Source: Pseudomonas sp. HR96 (GTDB lineage Bacteria > Pseudomonadota > Gammaproteobacteria > Pseudomonadales > Pseudomonadaceae). Taken from it: a DNA stretch of 64,000 nucleotides. The number at the start of each line of letters is the position of its first letter. Within the stretch, counting starts at the first letter, position 1. Shown in pieces: positions 16,424 through 26,454 of this stretch. The stretch is from assembly GCF_034059295.1 (NCBI RefSeq), contig NZ_CP139141.1:1037001-1101000 (forward strand), in the 5' to 3' direction. The translations under genes were made by a program, and so were the position numbers. Below the pieces are notes generated by a model. That model saw nothing but the letters and a program-made list of their open reading frames with translations. It was not told the origin of the DNA and made no database searches.

Positions 16424-17572
16424 TCAATCGTTCTGGCCCAGGGCCAGGTCCTGATTGCCGGCCGAAGGCCTCTTCAGCTCGGCAATCCATTTGGGGTCAA
16501 ACTCGCTGAAATCGTTTTTCATCGGCAGGTAGCGTTCCGGGAACTCCCAGATGAGCACCTGCGGCGGGCTGTTCTTGAACGCCTCGCCCTGCAGGTACTT
16601 GAGCATCGGCAGGATCGGCCCATGGCCGTTCTCGGCGTAGTTGATCACGTCACTGTGCAGCGCCTGCTGCAAGGCTCCCAGGAAATTCCAGTGTGGGTTG
16701 GCGCTGTAGCTGGTGCCGACCAGCGCCACGGCGATGTCATCGCTGGCGAACAGGGCATCGGCGCTCGCCTCGGCCGCCTGCTGCAGGTGCGTGCTGCGCT
16801 GGGCCAGGTCGTCGGGCGGTGGCAGCAGGTTGCCGAACAACGGGTCCAGCGGCAGGAAGGTGGTCAGGTCGCCCTTGTAGGGGGCGGCGGCCTGGCTGTC
16901 GGTGACATAGGTCTGCGGCGCCCCGGCCAGCGGGTCGTGGGCGGCGATCGCCTGGCTCAGTTGCCGGGCCACCACCTCGGCGCCCAGGGGCGTCCAGTGC
17001 GTGTCGGTGCGCAGGAACACCGCACCATCGGCTTTGGCCTGCTGCAGCGGGGCGAGCAGCTCGGGGGCGAGGATGCCGGCCTGTTGCGCGCGGGCGTGGA
17101 ACTGCTGATACAGCTGGGCATGCAAGGCGGCCGGCGGCTGTTGGCCGATGTGCTCGGGGTACAGGCGCGCCTTGGCCGGCACGATCGCCAGCACCAGCTG
17201 CACGTGGTGTTGGGCGAGGGTGTCGCGCACGCCGCGGATCAAGGCAAAGTTCTCGGCGGCGTAGCGCTGGCCGTCGGCGACCGGGTTGAACTCCTCGTCG
17301 CTGTACAGCCAATGGTCGCGGCCCAGCACCACCCCCGGCCGGCCCTCGTTGAACAGCAGGTACTCCACGGCGGCCCAGAGGTTGGTGCCCAGGCGCTTGA
17401 TCGGAAACTGCTCGTCGTAGCGGGTCTGCACGGCCTGGGTGAAGTGGCCGTCGAGCAGGGTCATCTGCGCGCTGCGCTGGAAGCCGGCCAGCCCGCTCAG
17501 CGACCACAGGCCCAGGCCCACCAGGATGGCGAGAAACGCGCCGACGTAGAGGATGCGCAGCGAACGAGTCAT
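16424..17572 (-). CDS. algJ: Alginate O-acetyltransferase AlgJ
   Basis: This 382-residue protein has an N-terminal uncleaved signal anchor (7-27) and a periplasmic SGNH-like acetyltransferase domain. The catalytic Asp-His pair is in RTDTHWTPLG and the nucleophilic Ser in VALVGTSYSANPHW. It participates in moving acetyl groups from the AlgI/AlgF route to the polymer. It is similar in length to P. aeruginosa AlgJ (about 390). ATG 17572 lies 11 bp after algI, so the two are translationally close. Confidence 0.94.
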   Translation of the reverse strand: MTRSLRILYVGAFLAILVGLGLWSLSGLAGFQRSAQMTLLDGHFTQAVQTRYDEQFPIKRLGTNLWAAVEYLLFNEGRPGVVLGRDHWLYSDEEFNPVADGQRYAAENFALIRGVRDTLAQHHVQLVLAIVPAKARLYPEHIGQQPPAALHAQLYQQFHARAQQAGILAPELLAPLQQAKADGAVFLRTDTHWTPLGAEVVARQLSQAIAAHDPLAGAPQTYVTDSQAAAPYKGDLTTFLPLDPLFGNLLPPPDDLAQRSTHLQQAAEASADALFASDDIAVALVGTSYSANPHWNFLGALQQALHSDVINYAENGHGPILPMLKYLQGEAFKNSPPQVLIWEFPERYLPMKNDFSEFDPKWIAELKRPSAGNQDLALGQND

Positions 17573-17583
17573 GGCAGTGGCCT

Positions 17584-19035
17584 CTAGAATTGGAAGTACA
17601 GGAAGGGCGAGAAGCTCTGTGCCGAGAGCTTCAGCACCGCCGCCACGAACATCACCAATACCAGCGCACGCCCCGCCGCCGGACCGTGCCCGGAGAACGG
17701 CGCGCTGCGCACGGCCGGCGTGGTCGATGCCTTGGCTGGCGGCGCATCGCGGTACAGGTCGCGCAGGCCGAAGAACGCCAGGCTCAGGTACGCCACCACC
17801 AGCGTGGTCACCTGCAGGCCGGTCAGGCTGGCCGCGGTCAAGGGCGACAGGTGCCAGTCGGCGAAGCCGAACATGGCGCCGTACATGCGCCCGGCGACGT
17901 GCAGGTTTTCGGCGCGGAACATCACCCAGCCGGTCACCACCAGCAGGAAAGTCAGCGCCCAGCGCAGCGGTTGCAGGCCGCGCGGGGTGGTGTTCAGGCC
18001 CAGAGCTTTCTCGATGGCCAGCCACACGCCATGCCAGGCACCCCAGAGGATGTAGGTGATGTTGGCGCCATGCCACAGGCCGCCCAGCAGCATGGTCAGG
18101 AACAGGTTGCGGTAGGTCTTGAAGGTGCCGCCGCGGTTGCCGCCCAGGGTGATGTACAGGTAGTCGCGCAGCCAGCTCGACAGGCTGATGTGCCAGCGCC
18201 GCCAGAACTCGGTGATCGACTGGCTGATGTAGGGTTGCTTGAAGTTCTCCATGAAGCGAAAGCCCATCATCAGGCCCAGGCCGATGGCCATGTCGCTGTA
18301 GCCGGAGAAGTCGAAATACAGCTGCGCGGTGTACGCCAGCGCGCCCAGCCAGGCGTCGCCGGTGCTCGGCTGGGCGAGGGCGAAGGCATGGTCGGCGACC
18401 ACGGCGAGGGTGTCGGCCACGCAGACTTTCTTGATGAAACCCTGCATGAAACGCGTGGCGCCTTCGGCGAATTTGTCCAGGGTGTGGGTGCGGTGGTCGA
18501 ACTGCTCGACCAGGTCGCGAAAGCGCAGCACGGGGCCGGCGATAAGGTGCGGAAAGATCGCCACGAACGCCGCGAAGTCGATCAGGTTGCGCGTGGCCGG
18601 GGTGTCGCCCCGGTACACGTCGATGATGTAGCTGATCGACTCGAAGATGTAGAACGAGATGCCGATCGGCAGCAGCACATGGGTGAGGATGAACGGCTGC
18701 AGGCCGAACGAGGTGACGATGGCGTTGAGGCTTTCGACGCCGAAGTTGGCGTACTTGAAGTAACCCAACACGCCCAGGTCCAGCGCCACCCCGGCCAGCA
18801 GCCAGCGTTGCGCCGCCCGGGTGCGCACGCCAGCGGCGCCCACCTTGAGGCCGATCCCGTAGTTCCACAGGGTGACCGCAGCGAACAGGCCGAGGAAATC
18901 CACCCGCCACCAGGCGTAGAACAGGTAGCTGGCGGCGAGCAGCAGCAGGTTGCGATAGCGGTTGCCGCTCAGGTAATACAGGCCCAGGAACACCGGCAGG
19001 AACAGGAACAGGAAGACATTTGACGAGAAAACCAT
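17584..19035 (-). CDS. algI: Alginate O-acetyltransferase AlgI (MBOAT)
   Basis: This 483-residue multi-pass inner-membrane protein begins MVFSSNVFLFLFLPVFLGLYY. The MBOAT signature includes the active-site histidine block GGLWHGANITYILWGAWHG (about 315-333) and FDFSGYSDMAIG. It brings acetyl groups from the cytoplasm across the membrane for alginate acetylation. The start at ATG 19035 is the family N-terminus; an upstream in-frame start at 19128 would run through the REP-like element. The 114-bp gap from algL is the longest inside the operon. Confidence 0.94.
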   Translation of the reverse strand: MVFSSNVFLFLFLPVFLGLYYLSGNRYRNLLLLAASYLFYAWWRVDFLGLFAAVTLWNYGIGLKVGAAGVRTRAAQRWLLAGVALDLGVLGYFKYANFGVESLNAIVTSFGLQPFILTHVLLPIGISFYIFESISYIIDVYRGDTPATRNLIDFAAFVAIFPHLIAGPVLRFRDLVEQFDHRTHTLDKFAEGATRFMQGFIKKVCVADTLAVVADHAFALAQPSTGDAWLGALAYTAQLYFDFSGYSDMAIGLGLMMGFRFMENFKQPYISQSITEFWRRWHISLSSWLRDYLYITLGGNRGGTFKTYRNLFLTMLLGGLWHGANITYILWGAWHGVWLAIEKALGLNTTPRGLQPLRWALTFLLVVTGWVMFRAENLHVAGRMYGAMFGFADWHLSPLTAASLTGLQVTTLVVAYLSLAFFGLRDLYRDAPPAKASTTPAVRSAPFSGHGPAAGRALVLVMFVAAVLKLSAQSFSPFLYFQF

Positions 19036-19065
19036 GGTGAATCGCTCCGCTGATTCAGGTGTATA

Positions 19066-19140
19066 GGCTTGCCGGGCGTTGCGGGACCGGTTTTGCCCGG
19101 CAACATCGGCCGGCCGGTTCCCGAGCAAGCTGGGTGCTAC
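19066..19140. repeat. REP-like palindromes between algL and algI
   Basis: TTGCCGGGC (19069-19077) pairs with GCCCGGCAA (19095-19103), and TTCCCGAGCAAGC at 19118-19130 matches half of the element downstream of algF. These hairpins fill most of the gap inside the operon and could act as mRNA stability or processing sites. Confidence 0.6.
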
Positions 19141-19149
19141 AGGGCCATG

Positions 19150-20310
19150 TCAGGCGCCGTCGTCTGCGCTGGGCGCCTCGGTTGAATCATCGCCACCGCC
19201 TTCGCCCTGGTCATGGCTGGGGTCGAACACCTTGGTCACGTCGCCGCCCAGGCGAAAGCTCTTGAACGGTTCGCCGTTGCGCTTGTGGGCCATGGCGTCG
19301 CCGTCGCACGGGTACAAGGTGCACCAAGGCTCCAGCCATGCCCATTTGCGGGTGTCGTTGAGCTCGGTCATTTCCTGTACCTTGCCGTTTTTCTGCTGGA
19401 ACGAAGACGGGTCCTTGGCCCCGGCCAGCACCCGTCGGCCGAGGCGCTGCAGGGCGCTGTCGTTCTCGCCGCGCAGATCGACGCCGTTGGCCTGGGCGAA
19501 GGTGGCGATCATCGCCAGCGGTGGAATCGCATAGTTGTGGTAGGCCAGCGCGCGGGTATTGCGGTTCAGCTCGTTGGGCAGGAAGCCCTGGGCGTCGACC
19601 TGGCTGGCGCCGGTGCGAAACTTGCCCACCGACCAGTCGAACAGGTCGCGGCGGTCGAGCACCACCGAAGTTGCCATCACCGACCAGGCGGCCCAGTAGG
19701 TGTGGTTGTTGGTCTTCTGCAGCGACAGGTTGCTCCAGTCGCTCACCACCTGGTCGGCCAGGCGGCCGAACCAGGCTTCGATGACTTGCGCCTCCTGCGG
19801 ATGATCGGCCAGCGGGTGGCTGGTGGAGAACTTCAGGCGCAGGTAGGAGGAGGCCATGCTGCCCAGCGCCCATTTGCGCATCGACTTGCCGGTGTGGTTG
19901 AAGTCCTGCGACATCAGCGCATCGGCTTTGGCCCAGGTGGTCAGCCAGCCCAGGGTGCAGTCGAGCTGAGCCGGGCGGCCGTCGCGCATGAATTGCATGA
20001 CCAGGCGGGCGGTGCCGGTCTCCATGGCGAAGATGTCGTGGGTGGCGTCGCGAAAGGCCTTGTCCGAGTCGGCGTTCCAGGTGGAGCGCGACTTGTCCGA
20101 GCCCTCGTACTTGCTGCGAAATTGCAGCGCCTGGGTGTAGGGCGTCGGCACGGCCGGGCAGCCCTTGCTGCTCTCGCCCTTCTTGACCTTGTCGATCGGC
20201 ACCAGGTAGCCCTCGGGCGGCTTGAGCGCCGCCTGGGCAACGCCTGCGCACAGCAGCAGGCCGAGCAGGGCGGGGGACAACAACTGACGGGCAAATCCGC
20301 GATAGCTCAT
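19150..20310 (-). CDS. algL: Alginate lyase AlgL
   Basis: This 386-residue periplasmic polysaccharide lyase (family PL5) has a signal peptide ending AGVAQA and an (alpha/alpha) barrel. Catalytic elements are KYEGSDKSR with the key Lys, [25 protein letters not shown] with His, and RALAYHNYA with Arg and Tyr. It cleaves polymannuronate by beta-elimination and clears alginate stranded in the periplasm. A highly acidic tail ([19 protein letters not shown]) extends past the usual end. ATG 20310 is preferred (GAGG six bases upstream); ATG 20322, overlapping the algX stop as ATGA, is the alternative. Confidence 0.93.
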   Translation of the reverse strand: MSYRGFARQLLSPALLGLLLCAGVAQAALKPPEGYLVPIDKVKKGESSKGCPAVPTPYTQALQFRSKYEGSDKSRSTWNADSDKAFRDATHDIFAMETGTARLVMQFMRDGRPAQLDCTLGWLTTWAKADALMSQDFNHTGKSMRKWALGSMASSYLRLKFSTSHPLADHPQEAQVIEAWFGRLADQVVSDWSNLSLQKTNNHTYWAAWSVMATSVVLDRRDLFDWSVGKFRTGASQVDAQGFLPNELNRNTRALAYHNYAIPPLAMIATFAQANGVDLRGENDSALQRLGRRVLAGAKDPSSFQQKNGKVQEMTELNDTRKWAWLEPWCTLYPCDGDAMAHKRNGEPFKSFRLGGDVTKVFDPSHDQGEGGGDDSTEAPSADDGA

Positions 20311-20318
20311 GGGTATCC

Positions 20319-21872
20319 TCATAGTCCAGCCTGGGCGGTGCTTTGCGACATGTTGGGCAAGCCGTTGCGCTTGCAGATCTTCACGTCGACCTGTTGGGGC
20401 ACCAGCGCCGGCGGCGGGACCGGCGGCGGCGGGTTGCTGACGTGCACCACGCGCTCCACCGGGTCGACGCTGGCGGTGACGGCGGGCACGTTGTCGTCCT
20501 TCTCTTCGATCTGCGGGCCGGGCATTTCCAGCGCCAGCACGGTCTGCCCGGCCCAGTCGCCGTCGTCGCGCAGCTCGAAGCTGAAGCGGCCGTTGGTCTC
20601 GATCGAGGTCGGCTTGTCGAAGCGCACTTCCTCGTGGCGACCGTTGAGGTACCACAAGGTGGCATGCAGGGTTTTCACCGTGGGGTCGGCGAAGCGGATG
20701 TCGATCAGGTGGGTGGCGTTGCCCCAGTCGTGCATGCCGGTCTTGCCGTTGACCAGCAGGTCGGTACGGGTGTTGGGCGCCAGCGTCGCGCTCTGGGCCA
20801 TCTCGGTGCCGTCGCCGTCGCAGCCCTTGTCGAGCAGGGCGAGGATCTGCCGGTACACCGACTCCTGGTCCAGCCGGTACATGGAGGAAAACTCCCAGAC
20901 GATGATCTTCGGCGGGTGCTCGCGAAACTCCTGGCTGCCCAGGTATTCCACCATCGAGCCCTCGAAGCCGCAGCCGGCGCAGGCGACGTTGAGCAGGTCG
21001 GCACCGGTGTACTGCTTGAGGAAGCCGTCGAAGTTGTAGAAGCGCGCACTGTGGCTGGTACCCACCAGGGTGATCTGCGGCAGCGGCGCGTCGCCGAACA
21101 GCTCGTCACCGGAGGCTTCTGCCTTGGGCTGGGTGGCGAAGGTGTTGACGTATTCGGTGGCGTAGCTGGTGCCGCAGAACTGCGCCGCCAGGTCGTGCAG
21201 GGTGCCGTTCTTGGACAGGCGCCCGGACAGGTGCGTCTCGAACTCGCGCTTGGGAATGCCCTTGTACTCAGGCATGGCCTTGATCGTTTCGGCGACGATG
21301 CGCGCGGTGCGCTCGGCGCCGTAGGCGGTCCAGTGGTGGTCGCCGCGAAAGTAGAAATCCTGTTCCGGGTGGTCGGTGCTTTCGTTCGCCAGCGGCGACA
21401 GGTCGGGGGTGTAGAAGCCCATCTTCGCCAGGTGACCGAGCATGTCCTGGTAGCTCTTCAATGCCTTGGGGTAGTCGAACGCGGCGCGGTCGGCGGGCAG
21501 CAGGTAGTTGCGCTCGACCAGGCCGCGGGTTGGCTGGTACACGGCGACCACGTCAATGCCGTGGGCCTTGAAGGCGTCGTGCAGCTCCTTCATGCGCCGG
21601 TAGCCTTCGGGGGTGGTGGAGAAGTCGGTGCGCAGGTCCTCGATGCTGCGAAACAGCCAGTCGCCCTGGCCGCGCATCAAGGTCTTGAAGTTGTCCTGCA
21701 GGCGCGTGGTGTAGTTGTTGGGGTCCTGCGCTTCGGGGCACAGCTGGCAGCACGGCGCGGCGCTGAAGCTGGGGGCGTCGTTCGGGTCGGCTTGCAGTTC
21801 GCCGGCCAGCAGGGCACTGCCAAGGCACAGGCCCAGCACGGCGGCGACTTTCAGGGCAAAGGGCTTGAGCAT
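20319..21872 (-). CDS. algX: Alginate biosynthesis protein AlgX (O-acetyltransferase and export scaffold)
   Basis: This 517-residue periplasmic protein has a signal peptide (1-26), an SGNH-like N-terminal domain and a C-terminal carbohydrate-binding module. Catalytic residues are visible as [11 protein letters not shown] (Asp, His) and [13 protein letters not shown] (Ser). It performs the terminal acetylation of alginate and links AlgK, AlgG and MucD. The C-terminus carries a proline-rich linker ([16 protein letters not shown]) and extends beyond the roughly 474 residues of the P. aeruginosa protein. The ATG at 21872 has AAGGAC upstream. Confidence 0.94.
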   Translation of the reverse strand: MLKPFALKVAAVLGLCLGSALLAGELQADPNDAPSFSAAPCCQLCPEAQDPNNYTTRLQDNFKTLMRGQGDWLFRSIEDLRTDFSTTPEGYRRMKELHDAFKAHGIDVVAVYQPTRGLVERNYLLPADRAAFDYPKALKSYQDMLGHLAKMGFYTPDLSPLANESTDHPEQDFYFRGDHHWTAYGAERTARIVAETIKAMPEYKGIPKREFETHLSGRLSKNGTLHDLAAQFCGTSYATEYVNTFATQPKAEASGDELFGDAPLPQITLVGTSHSARFYNFDGFLKQYTGADLLNVACAGCGFEGSMVEYLGSQEFREHPPKIIVWEFSSMYRLDQESVYRQILALLDKGCDGDGTEMAQSATLAPNTRTDLLVNGKTGMHDWGNATHLIDIRFADPTVKTLHATLWYLNGRHEEVRFDKPTSIETNGRFSFELRDDGDWAGQTVLALEMPGPQIEEKDDNVPAVTASVDPVERVVHVSNPPPPVPPPALVPQQVDVKICKRNGLPNMSQSTAQAGL

Positions 21873-21882
21873 GGGGTCGTCC

Positions 21883-23475
21883 TTAATCGCGCGCGGCGGT
21901 CTGGCGTTCAACGGGGTCGATGAGCACCGCGCGTTGCCGGTTGAGCAGGTCGAAGATGCGGTACTGGTTGTCCCCCAGCACGCCGTTGAAGGTGATGCCG
22001 GTGGTCTTGGTCGGCGCCAGCATCTTCACCTGATACAGCTCCACGCTCAGTGGCGAGTCGATGGCCAGGGGCGCGCTGCCGTTGCCCAGCAACTGGCCAC
22101 CGACCACGATCATCGACACCTCGGTGTCGAACGGGTCGAGCTTGATGTCGCGGTCGGTGGCGCTGAGGTCCTTGATGTGGCCGTAGACGCCGGTCAGGCC
22201 GTTGCCGATCGAGGCGTTCTCGTACAGGCGGATGTTGACGCTGTTGCGGATGCGGATGCCGTGGCGCTTGTTGGCCACCACGTGGTTGCCCCAGATCAGG
22301 TTGTCGGCGCTCTCGTACAGGGTGATGCCGTCGGTGTGGTTGCGGAAGATGTCGTTGTCGGCCACCAGGTTGTTGACGCTGTTGCGGTCGATGACCACGC
22401 CGGAGAGATTGTTGTCGTGCACCCGGTTGTTGAAGATGAAGCTGTCATTGACCTCCCGCGAGATGATGATGCCGTGCTTCTTGTGGGTGCCGTAGACGTC
22501 GTTGTCGGTGATGATCAGGCGCTTGGAACGGTCGTGGGGGTCGATGCCGTAGATGACGTTGTCGCTGTAGACGTTGCCCTTGAGCACGAAGTCGTTGGTT
22601 TCGTAGCAGTAGAAGCCGTACCACATGTCCGAGAAGCGCGAGCCGATGATCCAGCCGGTGGGCTCGCTGCGTTTCATCAGCAGCTTCATGTTCGGCGTGT
22701 ACTGGGAAATGCTGATGCCGTAGGACTTGCTCTGGTTGTAGCCAAGGCTGGCCATGGTGGCGTTGACGAAGTAGGTCTCGGTGCCGCCCCAGGAAATGAT
22801 GAACGGGCGGAAGGTCTTGGGCTCCTCGAAGGTCGAGGGGGCATTCTTCTCTTCGTTCCAGCCGGTGACCCTGGTGTCGGTGATGAACAGCTTGCCGTCG
22901 TTGATGATGAACGCGCCGCGGTCCTGTGACAGGCGCAGTTCGCGGGTCTTGCCGTTGATTTCGAGAATGCCGTGGCGCGCCACCACGATCGGCAGGCGGG
23001 CGACGTACACCCCGGGTTCCGGCTCGCTGAAATAGGCGGGCTCGGCCTTGGCCATTTCCTGCAGGCTCATGTAGCCGTGGTCGAGAAACAGCGCCGAAGG
23101 GATGCCGCGCTGGCGCTTGACCCACTCGGCCATCTTGTTGTTGCCGCCGACGAATTCCTTGAGCACGTCCTGCTGCATCATGCGCCGCACGCTGAGCATG
23201 CCGCGCTTGTGCCGGTCGATCTTGGCCTCGACGGCCGCCGCCGTGTAGCCGCCGAGGTCCGGCAGCCCCGGCTTGCTCAGCGCCAGCGAGTCGGGCAGGG
23301 GGCTGGTGACCGTGTAGGTCTTGGCCTGTTGCAGCCCCTTGGCGATGGTCGGCGCCTTGTTCGGCAGCGGCCCGACCAGCCCGTCGGCCAACGCCAGGCT
23401 GGCCCCCAGGCCCAGGGCGCAGGCCAGCAGTGCCTGCGCTGCGCGCTGCGCGCAGTGACGGTGTGTGCGATGCAT
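21883..23475 (-). CDS. algG: Mannuronan C5-epimerase AlgG
   Basis: This 530-residue periplasmic protein has a signal peptide ending ASLALA and a right-handed parallel beta-helix of CASH repeats in the C-terminal half (for example NDSFIFNNRVHDNNLSGVVI). The active-site motif YGIDPHDRS contains the catalytic His of the DPHD sequence. It converts mannuronate to guluronate in the growing chain and shields the polymer from AlgL. The start at 23475 follows GGAGGG by about 7 nt. It is 11 bp from algX. Confidence 0.95.
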   Translation of the reverse strand: MHRTHRHCAQRAAQALLACALGLGASLALADGLVGPLPNKAPTIAKGLQQAKTYTVTSPLPDSLALSKPGLPDLGGYTAAAVEAKIDRHKRGMLSVRRMMQQDVLKEFVGGNNKMAEWVKRQRGIPSALFLDHGYMSLQEMAKAEPAYFSEPEPGVYVARLPIVVARHGILEINGKTRELRLSQDRGAFIINDGKLFITDTRVTGWNEEKNAPSTFEEPKTFRPFIISWGGTETYFVNATMASLGYNQSKSYGISISQYTPNMKLLMKRSEPTGWIIGSRFSDMWYGFYCYETNDFVLKGNVYSDNVIYGIDPHDRSKRLIITDNDVYGTHKKHGIIISREVNDSFIFNNRVHDNNLSGVVIDRNSVNNLVADNDIFRNHTDGITLYESADNLIWGNHVVANKRHGIRIRNSVNIRLYENASIGNGLTGVYGHIKDLSATDRDIKLDPFDTEVSMIVVGGQLLGNGSAPLAIDSPLSVELYQVKMLAPTKTTGITFNGVLGDNQYRIFDLLNRQRAVLIDPVERQTAARD

Positions 23476-23495
23476 GTCATGCCCTCCTTTGACCG

Positions 23496-24998
23496 TCAAA
23501 AGCGCCATACCAGATCGACAATGGCGCGGTGCATGTAGGTGTCGACCCCGCTGCCATAGGCATCGCCGGCCTTGAAGATGCCGGCGCGCAGGCGCACCAG
23601 GGCCGACGGGTCGTCGAACGACGGGTAGGCCGAGGAGGCCAGCAGCGGCCCTTCCTTGAAATAGTGGGTCAGCACCACGTCCATCTCCTGGCCCAGGTCG
23701 TGGCTGCCATCGCGCAGCGGCAAGGTGCTCAGCGAATTGGCCGAGACGTCGCCGCTGCTGTCGGCCGCCGGGTCGATGCCCGAGGAGCCGATGGCGCTGT
23801 CGCCGTCGACGCGGCGGAACTTGTAGTAGATCAGCGAGGCGTCGTCGTCCTCGCGCAGGCGCCAGGTGGTGAACAGCGCGGCGCTCTCGACGTTGGCCAT
23901 GTCCGGCTGATACGCCTCGCCGTAGCGGGCCACCCGCGAACGGGTGCCGGTCCAGTTCGAGCGGTTGCTCTGCAGGCCGTTCTGCTGGTAGTTCCTGCTC
24001 GCTTGCGAGTAGGCGGCGCCAACCTGCCATTCGCTGGCCACGTGGACCCGCAGGCCCAGGTCGGTGGCCCAGCCGTCGACGTCGCTGCCGTCCTTGGCGC
24101 CGGCGCGCAGGTAGCCGTCGGCGCCCACGGTGGGGTGGTTCTGGTCCTGATGGCCGGTGACCCAGGTCAGGCTGCCCCAATAGTTGAGGGTGTGGCTGTT
24201 GTGAAAGTCGTAGGCGTCGCTGTTGAGGTCCAGGCCCAACCAGGTGAGGTTGCCGTTGCGGGTCTTGTCGAGGTCGTCCATCAAGTGGCCTTGCCTGGCC
24301 AGGTCGCCGTCGTCATGCACGTGGTGCATCCGCAGGCCGGCCCATTGGCCGGGCAGCCACTGGTAGTAGACATCGCCGTAGACGTGCAGGCGGTCCTTGT
24401 CGGTGGGCGACAATTGCGAGTAGTCGGTGCGGTAGTCACTGAAGCGCTCGGCCGCGCCCAGGTGAGTCTGCAGCAGGGTGGTGTCGAAGTCCCAGTTCAG
24501 CGCCTCGATATAGTTGTCGCGCCATTCGCCGTCATCGTTGCGCAGGCGCTGCCGGCCGAATTTGAGTATCTCGCCGGGGTAGGGCGTCAGGCCGCTGTAG
24601 CCGACCCAGAGTTCACGCAGGGCCAGGTAGGTGTCGGAGGCGTCCCGGTTGTGGCTGATGTTCTGCCCTTTGGCGTCCGGGTTGTTCGCCGGGCTGTCCA
24701 GCGGGTCGGTCTGGATGGTGTCGGTGGCGGTCACCAGTTGGCCCATGGCGTAGCCGCTCCAGTTGCCCCATTGGCCGTAGGCCCAGGGGCGCAGGTCGAT
24801 GCCGATACCGTTGACCTCGCCACCCCCACGGGTGCCCAGGTCGCGGTCGCCTTCGGCCTCGCCGGTGGCCTTGGCTTCCAGGCCGAAGGTCTTGCTGTCG
24901 CCCCCTTGATCGCTGTAGTTCGCGGCCAGGCTGGGGCAGGCCCACATGGCTGCCACGTTGAGGCCGATGCCGGCCATCATCCATCGATTCCATTTCAT
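23496..24998 (-). CDS. algE: Alginate outer-membrane export porin AlgE
   Basis: This 500-residue protein has a signal peptide ending ACPSLAA and an 18-stranded beta-barrel with arginine-rich strands (KFGRQRLRNDDGEWRDN) and a terminal aromatic strand (AIVDLVWRF). It is the anion-selective porin through which alginate leaves the cell. Its start overlaps the algK stop as ATGA, so translation is probably coupled. Confidence 0.95.
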   Translation of the reverse strand: MKWNRWMMAGIGLNVAAMWACPSLAANYSDQGGDSKTFGLEAKATGEAEGDRDLGTRGGGEVNGIGIDLRPWAYGQWGNWSGYAMGQLVTATDTIQTDPLDSPANNPDAKGQNISHNRDASDTYLALRELWVGYSGLTPYPGEILKFGRQRLRNDDGEWRDNYIEALNWDFDTTLLQTHLGAAERFSDYRTDYSQLSPTDKDRLHVYGDVYYQWLPGQWAGLRMHHVHDDGDLARQGHLMDDLDKTRNGNLTWLGLDLNSDAYDFHNSHTLNYWGSLTWVTGHQDQNHPTVGADGYLRAGAKDGSDVDGWATDLGLRVHVASEWQVGAAYSQASRNYQQNGLQSNRSNWTGTRSRVARYGEAYQPDMANVESAALFTTWRLREDDDASLIYYKFRRVDGDSAIGSSGIDPAADSSGDVSANSLSTLPLRDGSHDLGQEMDVVLTHYFKEGPLLASSAYPSFDDPSALVRLRAGIFKAGDAYGSGVDTYMHRAIVDLVWRF

Positions 24999-26437
24999 AG
25001 GGCTGGGTCCTTACCGACTGCTTGGGCTGGCAGCGCTTGCAGCGCCAGGACGTTGCTGGGCATTTGCACGCCGCGCAGGCGTTGCTCGCGTTCGAGCAGT
25101 TGTTGCGCCTGGGCGCGTTTGTCCAGCGGCAGTTGCTGTTCGATGGCCGCGGCCAGGGCCGCTGGCAGTGGCGCCACGGGGTCGCCGCTCTGCTGGGCCA
25201 GCAGCTGCGCCTCGGTCACCGCCAGCTGCGCGAAGACGTAGGCGTTGATGAGGTTGGGCCGGGTGCCGCGGCCGCTGGAATACAGCTGCGCCAGGGCCAG
25301 GTCGGCGTTGGTCTGGCCGCCTCGGGCGGCGATCAGCAGGTTGTCCACGGCCTGCTGCGGGTCGGGGTAGCCGAGGTAGCCGCGCCGGTAGATCAGGCCG
25401 ATGTAGTAATAGGCGCTGATCTCGCTGACGCTGGCCTTGCGAAAGTGCTGCAGGGCCATTTCCGGCTGCGGCACCATCAGCTTGCCTTCGTAGTAGAGGC
25501 GCCCGGTGAGCAGTTCGGCGCGGGTCAGGGCGGCGGCGCGGCCCTTGTCCAGGTAGGCCATGATCTGCTCCAGGCCCCCCAGCTCGGGATTGTCGTAGGC
25601 CAGTTGGGCGAGATTGACCCAGGACGCCGGAAACACCGGGGCCACTTGCTCGAACATGGCCTGGGCGGTCTTCACGTCGGGCGTGCCCACGCTGGGGTCG
25701 GCCAGCACCTGGGCGACGCTGTCGATGCGGTCGGCCTGCACCTGATGGCGGGCATAGGCGTCCTGCAGTTGCTTGAGCAGGGCGGCCAGTTGATCGGCCT
25801 GCTTGCGCTTCTGGTACACCGTGGCCAGTTCGTTGTAGCAGACCTCCATGCGCCCGAGCAGGTGTCGGCAGGTGGCTTCGATCTCGTCCAGGTGCTGGTC
25901 GTAGGTGTTGCGCACGCGGTACAGCATGATCTGCGCCAGCCCGGCCTCGGGGTAGCCGGCGGCGCGCCAGGTGTTGATCTGCTGCTGCGCGTCGACCTCG
26001 GGAAAGCTCCTGGGGTACTGCAGGTAGAGCATCGCCAGCGAGGTCAGGGCGCCACTTTCGCTGCTGGCCATGGCGCGCTTGAGCAGGCCTTGCGCCTCCT
26101 GCCGCTCGGCATCGCTGGCATGCGGCTTGAGCACCAGTAGGCGGCCCAGGCGCGCCTGGGCCCGCGGCGAGTCGTCGAGGGCGCTGCGGTAGGTGATTTC
26201 CGCCTGGCGGATCTGGTCGGGGTCGCGGCTTTGCACCTGGATGTCGGCAAGGCCGACCTTGGCGTCGACATAGCCCAGGTCCGCCAGCTGTTGATAGTTG
26301 CGCTGGGCCTGGGCGGTATCGCCGCGCTTGAGCGCCTGGTTGGCCAGTTGCTGATCGGGCAGGTTGACGCAGCCGGCCAGGCTCAGGGCGACCAGCAGGC
26401 CGAGCGGGCGTGACGGCAGGAGGCGGTGGTTGGGCAC
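24995..26437 (-). CDS. algK: Alginate export lipoprotein AlgK
   Basis: This 480-residue outer-membrane lipoprotein has a lipobox LSLAGC (Cys about 23) followed by a superhelix of Sel1/TPR-like repeats (for example NLLIAARGGQTNADLALAQLYSSG near 395-418). It assembles AlgE and scaffolds AlgX. The start is a GTG at 26437 (MPNHRLLPSRP), with GGGGGA eight bases upstream; earlier in-frame codons lie inside alg44. It lies 17 bp after alg44 and overlaps algE by 4 bp. Confidence 0.93.
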   Translation of the reverse strand: MPNHRLLPSRPLGLLVALSLAGCVNLPDQQLANQALKRGDTAQAQRNYQQLADLGYVDAKVGLADIQVQSRDPDQIRQAEITYRSALDDSPRAQARLGRLLVLKPHASDAERQEAQGLLKRAMASSESGALTSLAMLYLQYPRSFPEVDAQQQINTWRAAGYPEAGLAQIMLYRVRNTYDQHLDEIEATCRHLLGRMEVCYNELATVYQKRKQADQLAALLKQLQDAYARHQVQADRIDSVAQVLADPSVGTPDVKTAQAMFEQVAPVFPASWVNLAQLAYDNPELGGLEQIMAYLDKGRAAALTRAELLTGRLYYEGKLMVPQPEMALQHFRKASVSEISAYYYIGLIYRRGYLGYPDPQQAVDNLLIAARGGQTNADLALAQLYSSGRGTRPNLINAYVFAQLAVTEAQLLAQQSGDPVAPLPAALAAAIEQQLPLDKRAQAQQLLEREQRLRGVQMPSNVLALQALPAQAVGKDPAL

Positions 26438-26454
26438 GGTGTGCGTCCCCCGAC

